A DNA stretch of 64,000 bases from Heterodera schachtii (Eukaryota > Nematoda > Chromadorea > Rhabditida > Heteroderidae): the NCBI GenBank assembly GCA_023374025.1, contig SIJG01000006.1, positions 295,596 through 359,595 of the forward strand. Reading direction: 5' to 3'. Both the position numbers and the translations under genes were made by a program. Shown here in pieces: positions 36,259-47,363 of this stretch (the first letter of the stretch is position 1; every line of letters starts with the position of its first letter). Under the pieces are notes generated by a model. That model was given only the letters and a program-made list of their open reading frames with translations. It was not told the DNA's origin and did no database searches.

Positions 36259-36829
36259 AAATGGATTGTTAAAATTTAAAAACTCTGGTGTTTTTATTTT
36301 GACCTCATCAATTTTTGTATTCACCTTTTGCTCATCCCGTTGAATAAATTATTCTTTTATATAATAATACCTATTTCAATTTCTTTATTTTTTCTGATTT
36401 TTTTTCTTCGGAAATGAATATTGGCCTTTTATGTGTTCCCCTAAAATCATTCCAATTAATTTGATTAACATTGCTGAAATAAATTAAAATTTTCAATTTA
36501 ATCATTGCCTTATCTATTTATGCCAGAATAATATACAGTCGAATAAAATTTAGCAACATTTTATTATTTTTTACTTCCCATACCAATCCAACAAAAAATA
36601 AATATTTACAATTAAAGTTTTTTGGTCCCAGATCACTTTAACTTTTTTCTGAGCTAAATATTAAAGTTTTTGGCAGAAAATGATAAAAACTGAAATTCGC
36701 ATCAAAAATTGATATCTCAGTGCAATAAAAGTTGTAAGCGCCGCTTGATTAAAAGAATTAAAACAAACCAACATTTCGAAATAGATGAAAAATTAGATAA
36801 GAACTAAATGAGGAATGAAAGTATGAAGC

Positions 36830-37240
36830 GGGCCCTTTTGGTGTTGGGACTCCCGCCGCCAGTTATTCACGGCGCGGGCGCGCACCCCGCCCTTGGATTT
36901 GTGAGCCCCGCCCCCCACCTTTGTGTTTTCCGCAGAAAAGTGAGTCAATGTTAACAACACTTTTATTTGGCGAAAGGGTAAAAAGCAGCAACTGATCAAT
37001 TGGCCCCAAATTCCCCCTTATATCTGATTGAAGGCAACATTTTTATGAGTGGGAGTGGATGGCAAAAGAGTGAGTTAATGAACAGAGAACAAAAGGGAAA
37101 AAGGGAGAGGGACGAAGAGTGGCGTAAATGGGGCCAACTGTTACTATTTGATTTTTGGGCATAACACTCTCCTGCTGCGAATGAACGCCGCCTCGGCGTT
37201 CATTTGGTTTGTAGTTTTTTAAGTGCAATTAATGCTGTTG
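36830..37240. other. GC-rich segment with perfect hairpin
   Basis: AATGAACGCCG-CCT-CGGCGTTCATT at about 37178-37202 is a perfect 11-bp stem with a 3-nt loop. Around it lie GC-rich text and short open stretches without recognisable motifs. It may be a regulatory part or LTR-like end of the retroelement relics that follow; unresolved. Confidence 0.4.
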
Positions 37241-37429
37241 TTTGGTGATGATTGTGTGAAATGGGGACAGGCAAGAGTGAGAAAACAAAAAAAGGAAATG
37301 AGAATGCGAGAGGTATAGTGGTAAAAGGCCAATGTTTTGGGACACTCAAAATGTGAAAAAAGAGTAAAATTATTATTAAAATGTTATTTATTTATTTATT
37401 TTATTTTTATATTATTTTTGGGTGTGCCA

Positions 37430-38567
37430 TTATTTTAAAATATAATAATATAATTTATATATATTTTGTGCCCCTTGGTCCATATTCTTCTTTCTTTCTC
37501 TGCTGCTTGACAAATTTCGCGCGAAGCGTTGGCCCGCGCTTCCCATTCTGGGCCTTGCGTCCAGTGAGGTGTCGGCATTTACGAACTCTTTGAATGCCTT
37601 GTCCCTTTCTTCTGCCGTCAATTCCATTAAATTTTGCTCTCTTTTTCTCGCATCCTCAGGGCTTTCTTCCATGGATTCCTCTGCCCTTGGGTCAACATAA
37701 TAAGCAATGTATGACCCCACTGGGCACTTTTTCGCTTCGTTGTCTTTCTTGGCTTTGGCCTCGGTTTCAACTCTTCTTTTCTGTTCGCCTTCTCTTCTGC
37801 CTCTCTTTGCCTTATCTGCTGCGTCTCCTTCTTTGCCTTCTCTGCTGCGTCTCTCTTCGCCTTCTCTTCTGCCTCTCTTGTTGCCTTCTCTGCTGCGTCT
37901 CTCTTCGCCTTCTATTCTGCCTCTCGTTGCCTTCTCTGCTGCGTCTCTCTTCGCGTTCTCTTCTGCCTCTCTCTTTGCCTTCTCTGCTGCGTCTCGCCTT
38001 TGGTTTCGTGTCTTCGATCTCTTTCTTTGCCTTCTCTGCTGAGTCTATCTTCGCTTGCTCTTCTGCCTCTTTGTTCACGCACAACTTTTGATCTTCGTCA
38101 ATTGCCCACAGCCATTCCGCACTTAACGGCTCATTTTGACCATCAGCAGTTCTCTTCTGCTTCCTTCCGTTCTTCGCTTTTTTATCTTTCACTCAATTTT
38201 TATTTTTACTTTGCTTTCGTGTCTTCGATCTCTTTTTTCTTCTCTCCTCTCTCACTTTTTCGGTTTGTCCTCTCCGTTTTCTGATCTCCTCCTCCTCTTC
38301 TTCTCTTTCTATCTTTACTTTTGCGTCTTGCATTAACTGAATTTGACGGTCAATCACGGACAGGCGATATTGCTATTTGTACATTTCGACGGGCTCGGGA
38401 TGAATTACTTGCACTTGCTCCCGTAGAAATGGGGTCAAGACGGGCGCATAAGGGCGTTGTTCCGAGTTACCGACGTGTTGTTATCCCTTTAGCGATTCCT
38501 TCTCAGCTTCATCCTCGCCCATTTCGTCGTCGGAGATGACAATAGGCACATTTGCCGAGTCGGACAT
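37430..38567 (-). pseudogene. Coiled-coil, Gag-like coding relic
   Basis: An ATG at 38567 opens a frame beginning MSDSANVPIVISDDEMGEDE. Its VPIVISDDE segment looks like a SUMO-interaction motif; the frame ends after 28 codons. Downstream in other frames are RPYAPVLTPFLREQ, a highly charged stretch, then 37740-38100 with a tandem purine-rich repeat (AAGAGAGACGCAGCAGAGAAGG-like units) that reads DAAEKAKREAEE, a coiled coil. An open segment follows with CPVGSYIAYYVDPRAEE and ELTAEERDKAFKEFVNADTS. Composition is unlike the flanks. A structural Gag or host coiled-coil gene fragment is possible; frame breaks suggest it is dead. Confidence 0.45.
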
Positions 38568-38639
38568 TATTAGGGGAGACGGGAAATATTGCTTTTCGTT
38601 CTGTCAATCATTTGAATAGTGCGTTTTTAAAAGGTGAAA

Positions 38640-39150
38640 ATGTTCAAAGAAGCGGCATGATATTGTTTGTCATTATTGTTTCAAATGTCTTTGTGGGTCA
38701 CCCAAAGCTCGGGGGTTATTTTTTGTGTGAAGATTTGTCCATGCATATTCAAATAAGCTTCCCAATAAGTTATTTCCCGGTTTTCACTCAGCAAATTGCC
38801 ATTTATTCAAAATTTGTTGCATTTTGTTTCCGATTATAAAGGCGGAATTGGACGGACGAATAACGTTTTGTCTCAGCAATTCCTTCACTTGCCTCATGGT
38901 CTCTGGTTGTATAGCGACTGATATCGATAAGGTCTCTGTAGAAAAGGCCGTGCTCTGTCGGTTATGTCAATTTGATGTACCGTTTTTCCCTTAAAAAGTC
39001 CCACTTCTCCTGGTTTAACTGGGTTGGTGATTTTGAGAGCAAGTTGAAAAACACATATTAGCTGTTTATATAACAAGGAAAGAGTTTCATGGGGTGGAGG
39101 GGTGGCAAAATGCGCACATTCATAGCCATAAAAAATTTGAAGGCTCACGG
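38640..39150 (-). pseudogene. Ty3/Gypsy-like reverse transcriptase relic
   Basis: Minus-strand reading gives KPGEVGLFKGKTVHQIDITD, RARPFLQRPYRYQSLYNQ, then after a frameshift MRQVKELLRQNVIRPSNSAF. This is the recognisable N-terminal part of Gypsy-type RT (the RPYR ... V..LL....IRPS.S.F pattern). It fades after that and no catalytic YxDD motif is visible. Frame breaks make it a relic. Confidence 0.7.
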
Positions 39151-39199
39151 TATCACTTGAAGTAGCAGATTTGCAAATTTTTTGGATTTTGCCATATTT

Positions 39200-39700
39200 T
39201 AGAATTTTAGAAAATCAAAACAGAATATTATGGCATTGGATAATACCGAAAACGAAAAACTTCAATTGGTTGCTTCTTTTAGGAATTGTAGTTAATAGGC
39301 AATTTGGCTTCGGAATTACCATAGTAAAACCAAGCCATTGTTTCATGTTTAAAGGCTTTTTAGCATCGCTTCTCTCAGAAATCTTCAGCCTTCGGCGCTC
39401 GTTCATTGTCCATCGCTTTTTCGTCTGTTTTGTCGCTTTGCTGTCGTCCGTTTGGTCGGCCAATGTTTGGGGCGTCGGTGGCTTCGTCTTTTCGCGGCCG
39501 CCTTTTGTCGGCGGTTTTTTGCTGCGGCGTTGGCGGCCATTTTTGCGAGCAGTGCCGAAACACAGAGACAACTGCGAATGGTTTTGGCTGATCACGAATC
39601 CGGCATCCATTTCGTACAATTTCGAACGCCGGGCGCGAATCGAATAAAAATTCGAAAATTCAATTTCAATTTTGCAATTTTTATTTATATTTGCTTGGCA
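39200..39700 (-). other. GC-rich open segment, retroelement-like, unidentified
   Basis: The minus strand is open in two frames; one reads basic and Pro/Thr-rich (KKPPTKGGREKTKPPTPQ). The part at 39580-39660 (GAATCCGGCATCCATTTCG.. and the following TTCGAA-rich text) matches the interior of the MITE at 47625-47690. It adjoins the RT relic and may be part of the same wreck. No domain recognised. Confidence 0.35.
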
Positions 39701-39719
39701 CCGGAGAAGGCGATCGGAT

Positions 39720-40412
39720 GATGCGTCGGTGGACGCGTTTGCCTCTGAATAGGATGGGCGTCAGTTATTCTGGCGTCGGTTCGTCCTCATCAAAATCAGA
39801 CGCACTCCGTGATTAGTCAACGAGATTTTGCGGCACTCATGCCTTTGTCTTTTATGAAAAAAATTCATTAATGTCTTCTCTCTCTTTATGTCGTTCTTTC
39901 CCTAATTGGGTCCTCGTTTTCCGTGTTTGAAAAAATTTTGTCGGATTTTTCGTGAAGATTCAAATTAATAAAATAAAATTTAATGAATAAGAAACTTTTG
40001 CTAATTAATTGATTCCGAGATGAATGTCGCATTTTTAATGAAAACATAGTGAGTTGTGGATGAACAATTGATTTAGACAGTTATAAATGTTTGTGAATAA
40101 TGATTACTGGCGAATTGTGTTGAGTGGTGATTGTTAGTGAAAATTGGCGAAGTCGAATGATGTACATTTATACAACAATCAATTAATTTAAACGAAGGGT
40201 GACTGGCGGTGAATGTTGGCGAAAATTTGTGAAGTCAAATGATCATCAGTCATTTTGGTTGCAACTTTGTTAGCACAATCAAATATACAAATAATTTTAA
40301 TTGATTTTATAGTTTAATAACAATGATGAAAATATTTTGAATAAATTTGTTACAGAAAATAAATTTTATTAAATATTTTGTTATTCCGGTTTTTTAGCCA
40401 TAAACAACCAAA
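39720..40412. other. Intergenic, no gene seen
   Basis: Contains an imperfect direct duplication (GTGATTGTTAGTGAAAATTGGCGAAGTC at about 40127-40154 and the similar text at about 40211-40240). Otherwise AT-rich without recognised features. Confidence 0.5.
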
Positions 40413-40465
40413 GCTAAAATCAAGCAAAAAGGAAGAAACTATCCAAGAAAAGAATGGCGCCAAAG
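40413..40465 (+). pseudogene. Fragment of HTH repeat 1
   Basis: A 53-bp scrap reading KIKQKGRNYPRKEWRQ, matching the middle of repeat 1, with no other family sequence adjoining. Confidence 0.7.
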
Positions 40466-40830
40466 TTAATTTTAATCAAACAGTTTAATCTGACTCCTCC
40501 TTAATTAATCGCCTTGAAAATCCACCCATTCTATTTTTTGGGCACATGAACTTCGTTCTATTTGTTGCTCAATTTAGTTTTTTCAAAGGTTCAAAAAAAA
40601 TTAAATGCACAAACATACTGTAATTGGATTATAGTAAGTTTGTTTGCTTTTCAACCAATATTTATTATTTGAAATCTTTAATATCTACCGTCACGTTTTT
40701 CAAGAAATTTAATTTACTGACGGATTCCACGGACTCATTTGGATATTTGGCTGGATTTGTTTTAATTTCAAATTATTGTTTTCTTCCTTATTTCATGCTT
40801 TTGACCCCATCAATTTTTGTTTTCACTTTA

Positions 40831-41351
40831 TTCTAATTTATGATTACCCAAATTAATCAAATCGGAACAGAAAAGAAAAAGTTGCAATAAAAAGCATTTG
40901 ATGAAATATTTGGCGAAAAATGGGAAGAAAAAGAAGAACAAATTTGGAAGAAAAAAGAGAAATAATTGGAAAATATTATAAAATAAAAGAGAAAATAGCG
41001 AAGAAATTTGGTACAAATCGAACGACTATTAATAAATGGATTAAAGAATTGAAGCTAAATCAAAGACCAAATATAAGTCACAAATCAAAAACTGATGAAG
41101 AAAAAATTGGAATTGTACAAAAATTCATTGAAATGACAAATGAATATAAACAAAAAAGAAAATATTCAAGAAAAGAATGGGAGCAAAATTATAAAGAAAT
41201 TGGTAAGAAAATCGTAGTTAACTATAGAACAATTATTAATTGGAAGAAACAATTTGGAATTAGCAAGAAAATAATAACGGAGGAAAAAAACAATAAAAAT
41301 GAAATTTTATTGGCAAATAAAAAGAAAAAACCAAAAAAACATTTTTGGTGA
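40831..41351 (+). pseudogene. HTH-family copy with stop and internal deletion
   Basis: The frame from ATG 40840 encodes only QINQIGTEKKKLQ and a stop, so most of the signal peptide is lost. In a second frame from 40920 the linker and repeat 1 continue, but repeat 1 lacks the KYS.KEW part (KIKEKIAKKFGTNRTTINKW). Repeat 2 is open (KYSRKEWEQNYKEIGKKIVV). Repeat 3 is frame-shifted near 41320. Confidence 0.85.
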
Positions 41352-42370
41352 AAATTTTTGGTCAGGCGATGCATTTAGGAACATATTTTAATAAAATTTT
41401 ATTTACTGATTACACACACATATTTAAAAAATTAAAAAATAAACTAGAAACACTTAAAAAATAATTTATTTACATAACCCCAAAAATTTTTGAAAGCACA
41501 ATTATGGCACCTCTCAAAGGTGCAATAAATAATAATTTCCACATTAAAATTTTGAGAAACTTAAATATTACAAGAAGTTTTTAAAAAAAGTCTATGAAAT
41601 TTTCTAAAATTTTCCAAAAATAACCATTTTAGGGCTGTATCAATTAATGTATGGCTAAATTCCATTTTAACTATTATATTTATATATATATATGATGACA
41701 ATGGCAAAAGAGCATGTTCTATGCTTAATAATATTCATAAAATTGAAGCTTTAATTTTCTGATAGACAAAACTTATAATTATTTAATGATACCGCGAAAT
41801 ATTAATTTGGTTATATAGAGCCAAGTTATGAATTTTTATGTGTTATATTTTTTATTCTAGAAATGTTTCTTTATAAAATACTATTTTTCTCTGTAAATTT
41901 TTCTTTAAAATTTTTCATGAACTTTTTGTAAAATTATGTACAATAATCGAATTAATTATTTGATTTATAATTATGTTCCTTAAATTTTAGAATTTGAAAA
42001 AATTTAAATTGCGAACGAATTTGAAATAGACCCTTATAGAAATTTGCTTTTTGTTCAATAAATGCTACATAATTTCATTTTGAAATCTGTAGTTTTACTG
42101 TCCCATTTTCCAATTTTTTTGTTGCCAAGGGAATCGAAATTTTCTACAAAAAGAAACGTACATAACTATGGATGATATTTTTAGGCAAATGCCTATTTTT
42201 TTCCTGAGCTCCCCTTATAAAAATTTTGAAACAACATATTTTTGCCGATTTTGGCGTTTTTGTCCAAAATTTGTTAACAAAAATGCAATAAAAAATTTTG
42301 TGGGTGAATTTTTGAGAAATTTTTCATTTCTTAGGGGTGTATTTTTGAAAATTTTAGGGTTAGGGGTGAA
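41352..42370. other. Intergenic between HTH copies
   Basis: AT-rich. A TA repeat lies near 41670-41695. The segment at 42030-42160 is the inverted relative of 25600-25750. No gene recognised. Confidence 0.5.
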
Positions 42371-42373
42371 CTA

Positions 42374-42594
42374 ATGATGAAAAATTTGAAATTGTTCAAA
42401 AATTCATTGGAATGACAAAAGAATATAAAGAAAAAAGAAAATATTCTCACAATGAATGGAACAGAAATTATACCGAAATTTGCAAGAAAATTGGAATTAG
42501 GCAATACACAATTAACAAATGGAAGAAACAATTTTTTAAATTGACTAAAAACACTGAAGGAACCAAATTTTCATGCTTATTTAATAAAAAATAA
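42374..42594 (+). pseudogene. HTH-family fragment: repeat 2 only
   Basis: Reads KFEIVQKFIGMTKEYKEKR, WNRNYTEICKKIGIRQYT, then NKWKKQFFKLTKNT and stop. No signal peptide or other repeats. Confidence 0.8.
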
Positions 42595-42683
42595 TGCAAC
42601 AAAATAATTTTAAAAGAAATGAAATTTTTGGAAATTTTTTAGCAATGTTTTCATAAAAATTCAATTGTCTTCTAAAATTCAAA

Positions 42684-43000
42684 ATTTTCTTCTCCAAATT
42701 TGATTTTTCCATCTCCAAATGTTCTGTACCGAGTGTTGATCATTTCAGCAATTTTCTGATCACTAATTTTTGGATTTTTTCGTTTTTTTGCCAATAAATT
42801 TTCATTTTTTCTATTTTCTCATTCTCCGTTATAAATTTACTTATGCCAAATTGTTTCTTCCATTTAATAATTGTTCCATAACTTATTCCAATTTTCTTGC
42901 AAATTTCGGCATAATTTTTATTCCATTCTTTTTTCGAATATTTTCTTTTTTGCTTAAATTCATTTGTCATTTCAATAAATTTTTGAACAATAAAAATAAT
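42684..43000 (-). pseudogene. HTH-family fragment: repeats 2 and 3
   Basis: Minus-strand repeat 2 (IVQKFIEMTNEFKQKRKYSK, ICKKIGISYGTIIKWKKQF) is followed by repeat 3 that shifts frame after KMKIYWQK. The 5' half is missing. It lies in tandem, same orientation, with the next copy. Confidence 0.8.
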
Positions 43001-43257
43001 TAGAAGTTTAAGAACCGCTAATTTTGAATTTTTCTCGATCAGAGCAACCGAATGATGATTTTTGATGAGAAAGAACACAATTTTTATTCAAAAATTGATA
43101 AAACTTAACTCCTATTTTTAAATCGACTAAAAATTTAGAAGAACCAAAAATTTTTACGCGTATTTGAAAAAATTTATGCAACAAAATAATTTAAAAAATT
43201 TGCCAATTAATGAAATTTTCTAAAAATTTGCAAGCACTCTTTTCAATAAAACCCCAA

Positions 43258-44048
43258 ATTGTCTTCTAAAATTGAAAATTTTCTTCTCCAAATTTGGCTT
43301 TCCATCTGCAAATGTTCTGTGATGAAGTATTTATCATTTTGGCAATTTCTTTGTCACTCATTTTTGGATTTTCCGTTTTTATTTTCCAATAAATTTTCAT
43401 TTTTTCAATTTTTTCTTTCTTTGTTAATTTACTGCGAATGCCAAATTGTTTGTTTCTTCCATTTCCTAATTACTGTTTGACAAACTCCGATTTTCTTGCA
43501 AATTTCGGCATAATTTTGGTGACATTCTTTTTTTGTATATTTTCTTTTTTGTTTATATTTGTTTTTTATTTTAATAAATTTCTGCACAATTTCTAATTTT
43601 TGTTGATCACTTTTTGACTTGTGACAGTTCTTTTTTTGGAGACCAAATTCGTTAATCAAATTTTTAATATAAGTTTGGTTTGTTTATTAATTTTATCCCA
43701 TTCTTTTTTTGTATATTTTCTTCCTTTTTGTTTTATTTTCTCTTTTATTTTATAATATTTTCTTATTATTTCCCGTTTCTTCTGTTCAATTTGCGATTTT
43801 TTAATGTTATCCCATTCTTTTGATGAATATTTTCTTCCCTTTTCCTTTATTTTCTCTTTTATTTTATAATATTTTCTGACAATTTCTATTTTCTTCTCTT
43901 CATTTCGTTGAATTTCTTCTTTTTCTTCCCATTTTTCGCCAAATATTTCTTCAAATGACTTTTGTTCCAACTTTTTCTTTTCTGTTCCGATTTGATTCAA
44001 TTGGATGATCAAAATTATAATTAAAACGAATAATAGATGGAATTTCAT
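43258..44048 (-). pseudogene. HTH-family copy with duplicated repeat 1 start
   Basis: ATG at 44048. Good signal peptide (MKFHLLFVLIIILIIQL), linker EEIFGEKWEEKEE, then the first half of repeat 1 (KYYKIKEKIKEKGRKYSS) present twice in succession. A frame break follows near 43660. Repeat 2 (KLEIVQKFIKIKNKY..CKKIGVCQ) and repeat 3 (ENPKMSDKEIAKM) follow in other frames. The duplication shows intragenic repeat gain. Confidence 0.85.
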
Positions 44049-44059
44049 TTTCTTAATCA

Positions 44060-44235
44060 AAAATAAATTGTATTTATTTCAAAGAAAAACAATTCTAATT
44101 TTTATTAATAATAAAAATCTAAGTGCTAGTTACTGATTTCTTACAAATCAAAAAAAAAATAATATTTAAGATTTATTAAATTTACCCCACTGAACAAATT
44201 ATTGGCAAAAATTAAGTAAAATAACGATTAAATTA
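44060..44235 (-). promoter_or_regulatory. 5' flank of HTH copy, type 1 upstream block
   Basis: TTTGCCAATAATTTGTTCAG, read on the minus strand about 140-190 bp upstream of ATG 44048, matches the flanks at 50060-50115 (copy starting 49930) and 51393-51450 (copy starting 51595). Position relative to the ATG is kept at roughly -130 to -200. Candidate promoter. Confidence 0.55.
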
Positions 44236-44379
44236 AATATTATTTTTCTTCACAAATAAGAAATTAAACATTTAAAATAAAAAATATTCAAAGCATTTAA
44301 TTTATAGAATATTCGCTATATAAAAAATAAAAGACTTAAGTTTTGAGCTTTTTTTAAAATCGGCAAAAGACACCCCGAA

Positions 44380-44445
44380 ATTTAATCGTTATTTTACTAT
44401 TCTTGCCAATAATTTGTTCAGTAGGATAAATTTAGACCAACCTTT
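44380..44445 (+). promoter_or_regulatory. Inverted orphan copy of type 1 upstream block
   Basis: TCTTGCCAATAATTTGTTCA on the plus strand faces away from the copy at 44186-44235, giving head-to-head flanks; no HTH gene follows on this side. Confidence 0.5.
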
Positions 44446-44482
44446 CGATAAACGGGTGACGGGCGATTTGACGTACCAGGTG

Positions 44483-45014
44483 TGGTGCCAGTGCGTTTCA
44501 TAAATCCGCCAGCACATTTTTTGCATAAATCATTAATAATATTAAAATTTTATGCAATAATTTCAGCTATATTTTATACAAAATGTCTAAAATAAAGTCC
44601 TTAGGGTAATTACAATCCAATTTTATCAACTTTTCCAGCAGCTCTTCAGGGTATTTATTTTTTTTTTTGACATCTGATCTCATAAAGTTGTTGCACCATC
44701 ACCTGATATGAATTTATTAAATTAATTCCATAGAACACTTTATTAATTAGCATAGCTATTAAGGTTTTGTGATAGAAATGTCGTACGAATTCAATTAAAA
44801 AAATTTTCGGATGCTTTATTCAGATAAAATGTTATATAAGGATTTATCCAGTATTAAAGTTGGTAAATAATTGCTATATTTTGCTTACAAGGGTCCTCAC
44901 AACAAATAATAAATTTATATAAAGCATACTGATTTATATTGGCGGATTTATAAAACGCGCTGGCGGATTTATAAAACGCGCATGGGTGGCGGAATTTATA
45001 AAACGCACTAGCAC
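44483..45014. mobile_element. hAT-like MITE with GCGTTTTATAAATCCGCCA repeats
   Basis: 532 bp. The left end GGTGCCAGTGCGTTT.ATAAA and the complement of the right end (GGTGCTAGTGCGTTTTATAAA) are inverted repeats. The right side has three subterminal units of GCGTTTTATAAAT.CCGCCA. Flanks ACCAGGTG (44475-44482) and CCCAGGTG (45015-45022) form a one-mismatch 8-bp duplication, the size made by hAT elements. A relic is at 18.6-19.0 kb. Confidence 0.6.
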
Positions 45015-46250
45015 CCCAGGTGTTTTCGACAGTGGTTGATTTCGACCGTGATTGGTTCCGACAGTAGTTTTAAATTCATTTTCTATATAATTTACTATAC
45101 ATATGAATTTTATTTAAAATAATTTGCATAAACAAAACTTATAATTTAAGTAATAATGAATTAAATGATCATTTTTGTCAAAAGATATATCGCTTTCACT
45201 TTTTCTATACAACATTTCTTGTGCACTCAAAAACAGAACAAATTTCCTAGATAAGATTCTTGAATCGCGCGGGAAAGTCCAGCTAACAAATGCCGGGTTT
45301 AAGTGCCATGATGCGCTCTTGTAGCAGAATTCGAAAATCGCAAAACCCCTCTACGATGTATAAGAGCATATGCTTAAATTTTAATTTTCAAAATTTAATT
45401 AGACTTGTTCAATATAGTACAAGCTTTTAAAAACCAAAGTTTAAAAGGATATTTAATTTTTTCGGTAATTGTAGAAATTTTAAATTAATATGACGTTTTG
45501 TTGTCAAATGTTGATTTTGACCTAATCAATTTTCGTGTTCACCTTATTCATTCATTCTCATAAGTTTTGTATCCATTCAAAAAAAAAGGAGTAAAAAAGG
45601 TGCTAGTGAAGTAACATTGCTTAAAGTAATTAATTTAACGTACGTGTTTTTATATCATTCAGTAGCTCTATTGTATACTCTATAAGAATATAAAATCTCA
45701 AAAAATAATTTTTAAATTAAAAAATAGTTATTATAGGGACATTAAATTCTGAATTCTCGATTTTTAAATTAAGTAACTATTCTGATAGAGAATTTATTAA
45801 ATATTTTAAACTTAATGGAGTTGATTAAAAAATGTAAATATTTGATATATCGTGCCCCGACTCTGAAAGAAATATGTTGCAAAAAATAAAGTCCCGATGC
45901 CAAAAATTACGAAAATCGTAAATTTGGGACAGGAAATAGTTACAAGCGGAATTCCAGGTTTAAAGAATATCGAAAACCGGAATTCCGACCCCAAAAATAT
46001 AGGAAACTGAAATACGGAAATTGTAGTTCCGTTATATCTGATGTAAAACCCATTTTTATCCAGGGATTTAAATTGAATGAAATGAAATTAAAAAAAAGGC
46101 CCAAGTTTCTTAAATTTGTTTGTGCCATAAAAATTGGTCTAAAAAATTCCAAAATATTTTTAAGCACAAATTTTTTGTGTTCCCTTTTAGCATTTGTTTC
46201 TATCTTGTGCACGACTTTTATTTGCACTTTTATTTAAAATATAGAACATT
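45015..46250. other. Intergenic, with dispersed repeat copy 2
   Basis: 45845-46190 is related to 12590-13080 (dispersed repeat). The rest is AT-rich; no gene seen. Confidence 0.5.
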
Positions 46251-46284
46251 TGAATGAGAAAATTCAAATTTTCCTCTTCAGCAT

Positions 46285-46550
46285 GCACTTTCATTCCTCA
46301 TTTATTTCTTGTCCAATTCTTTTCTTCCATTTTGAAATATAATTTCGATTTGTGCCTATTTTTTTTTTGCTATTTTCGAATTAATTTTATTCAATTCTTT
46401 TGTTGAGTGTTTTCTTCCTTTTTACTTTATTTTTTCTTTTATTTTATAATATTTTCCAATTATTTCTCTTTTTCTGCTCATTTCGTTGTTTTTCTTCTTT
46501 TATTCCCTGCAATTTGGAGAAGAAATAAATGAAGGATGAAAATGTTTGTA
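46285..46550. pseudogene. Scrambled HTH-family remnants in both orientations
   Basis: On the minus strand 46510-46285 reads repeat 1 pieces (YYKIKEKIK, KYSTKE) then jumps to the C-terminal end of repeat 3 and the family terminus. On the plus strand 46515-46545 carries another copy of the terminus (GAAGAAATAAATGAAGGATG). A deletion or inversion junction. Confidence 0.7.
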
Positions 46551-47074
46551 AAATTTAAAAATTATGGCGTTTTATTTACTTCTTTTATTTATTTAAGTTT
46601 TTTGGCAGAAAATGATAAAAACTGAAATCGCATCAAAAAATGATTTTTCAGTGCAATAAAAAAAATTAAAACAAGCCGAGCATTTCGAGATAGAAGAATC
46701 ATTAAATCTTAACTGTGCTCATACTTGAAAAAATGATGAAGGAATTAAATGTGTCATTATGGTTATACAAAAATTTAATGATATTTTAAACGCATGAAAA
46801 TTGTTTTCAATTAATTCATACCACCCTTGGTATCATTCGAGAGCTCAAAGATTTCTCTATTATTCTGTTTAATTTAATCTGCAAATCAAATAAAAAAATT
46901 AAAATGAATTTTTTCTTCCTGTCCAAATTATTTTTCCAATTAAAAATGCAACACCTTTTATCACTTTTCAATTAATATTATTTAGCGAAAACAGCAAAAT
47001 TGAAAAATAAAATAAAATTTTTTTAATATTTTCTATAAATAATTGTAGGAACAAACAGTGAAATTTTTTTCATT

Positions 47075-47150
47075 ATTTTCTCAATTTTTTTCTTTCTCCA
47101 TTCTTTCTCAAAAATTGAATTAAATTTCTTCTCCAAATTGTTTCTTCCAG
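47075..47150 (-). pseudogene. Chimeric HTH-family scrap
   Basis: Minus strand reads WKKQFGEEI immediately joined to text like the linker (FNSIFEKEWRKKK), so two distant parts of the family gene are fused. Confidence 0.6.
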
Positions 47151-47363
47151 TTGAGCGGGACTCAAATGTTGGCGTCGACAAGCGATGATACTTACCATAC
47201 TTTGTACGGAGAATACCGTAAGACTGTCCACGATTTGTTGGACGCCCATTGTTCGGACGGTGGCACAACTCAAGATGAGCTAATGAAAACTCTGAAAAGC
47301 ATTGAACAGATCAAAAACTTGAGCCAAAAGGAACAGGTGCAACATTTTAATAAACATCAATAA
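47151..47363 (+). CDS. Unidentified exon-like segment
   Basis: An open stretch with normal codon composition starts after an acceptor-like TTTCTTCCAG and ends TAA at 47361-47363. It reads QMLASTSDDTYHTLYGEY, KTVHDLLDAHCSDGGTTQDE, LMKTLKSIEQIKNLSQKEQV. It is predicted mostly helical and acidic. There is no plausible 5' exon next to it: the upstream text is the reversed HTH scrap. It may be a captured or stranded last exon of a host gene. Not recognised. Confidence 0.45.
   Translation: MSGTQMLASTSDDTYHTLYGEYRKTVHDLLDAHCSDGGTTQDELMKTLKSIEQIKNLSQKEQVQHFNKHQ

Larger units (their letters stand above)
31062..36290 (+). repeat. Tandem segmental duplication, unit 2 (interrupted by LTR element)
   Basis: Same order of landmarks as 28018-31061, but with the insertion 31316-33714 removed. 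Both HTH copies inside are damaged: at 34.63 kb an internal deletion of about 360 bp, and at 35.57 kb several frame breaks. Confidence 0.75.

Noticed and set aside
38000..38336. Plus-strand Ser/Leu/Phe-rich frames over 37.6-38.3 kb
   Set aside because: These are antisense shadows of the minus-strand charged coiled-coil region.
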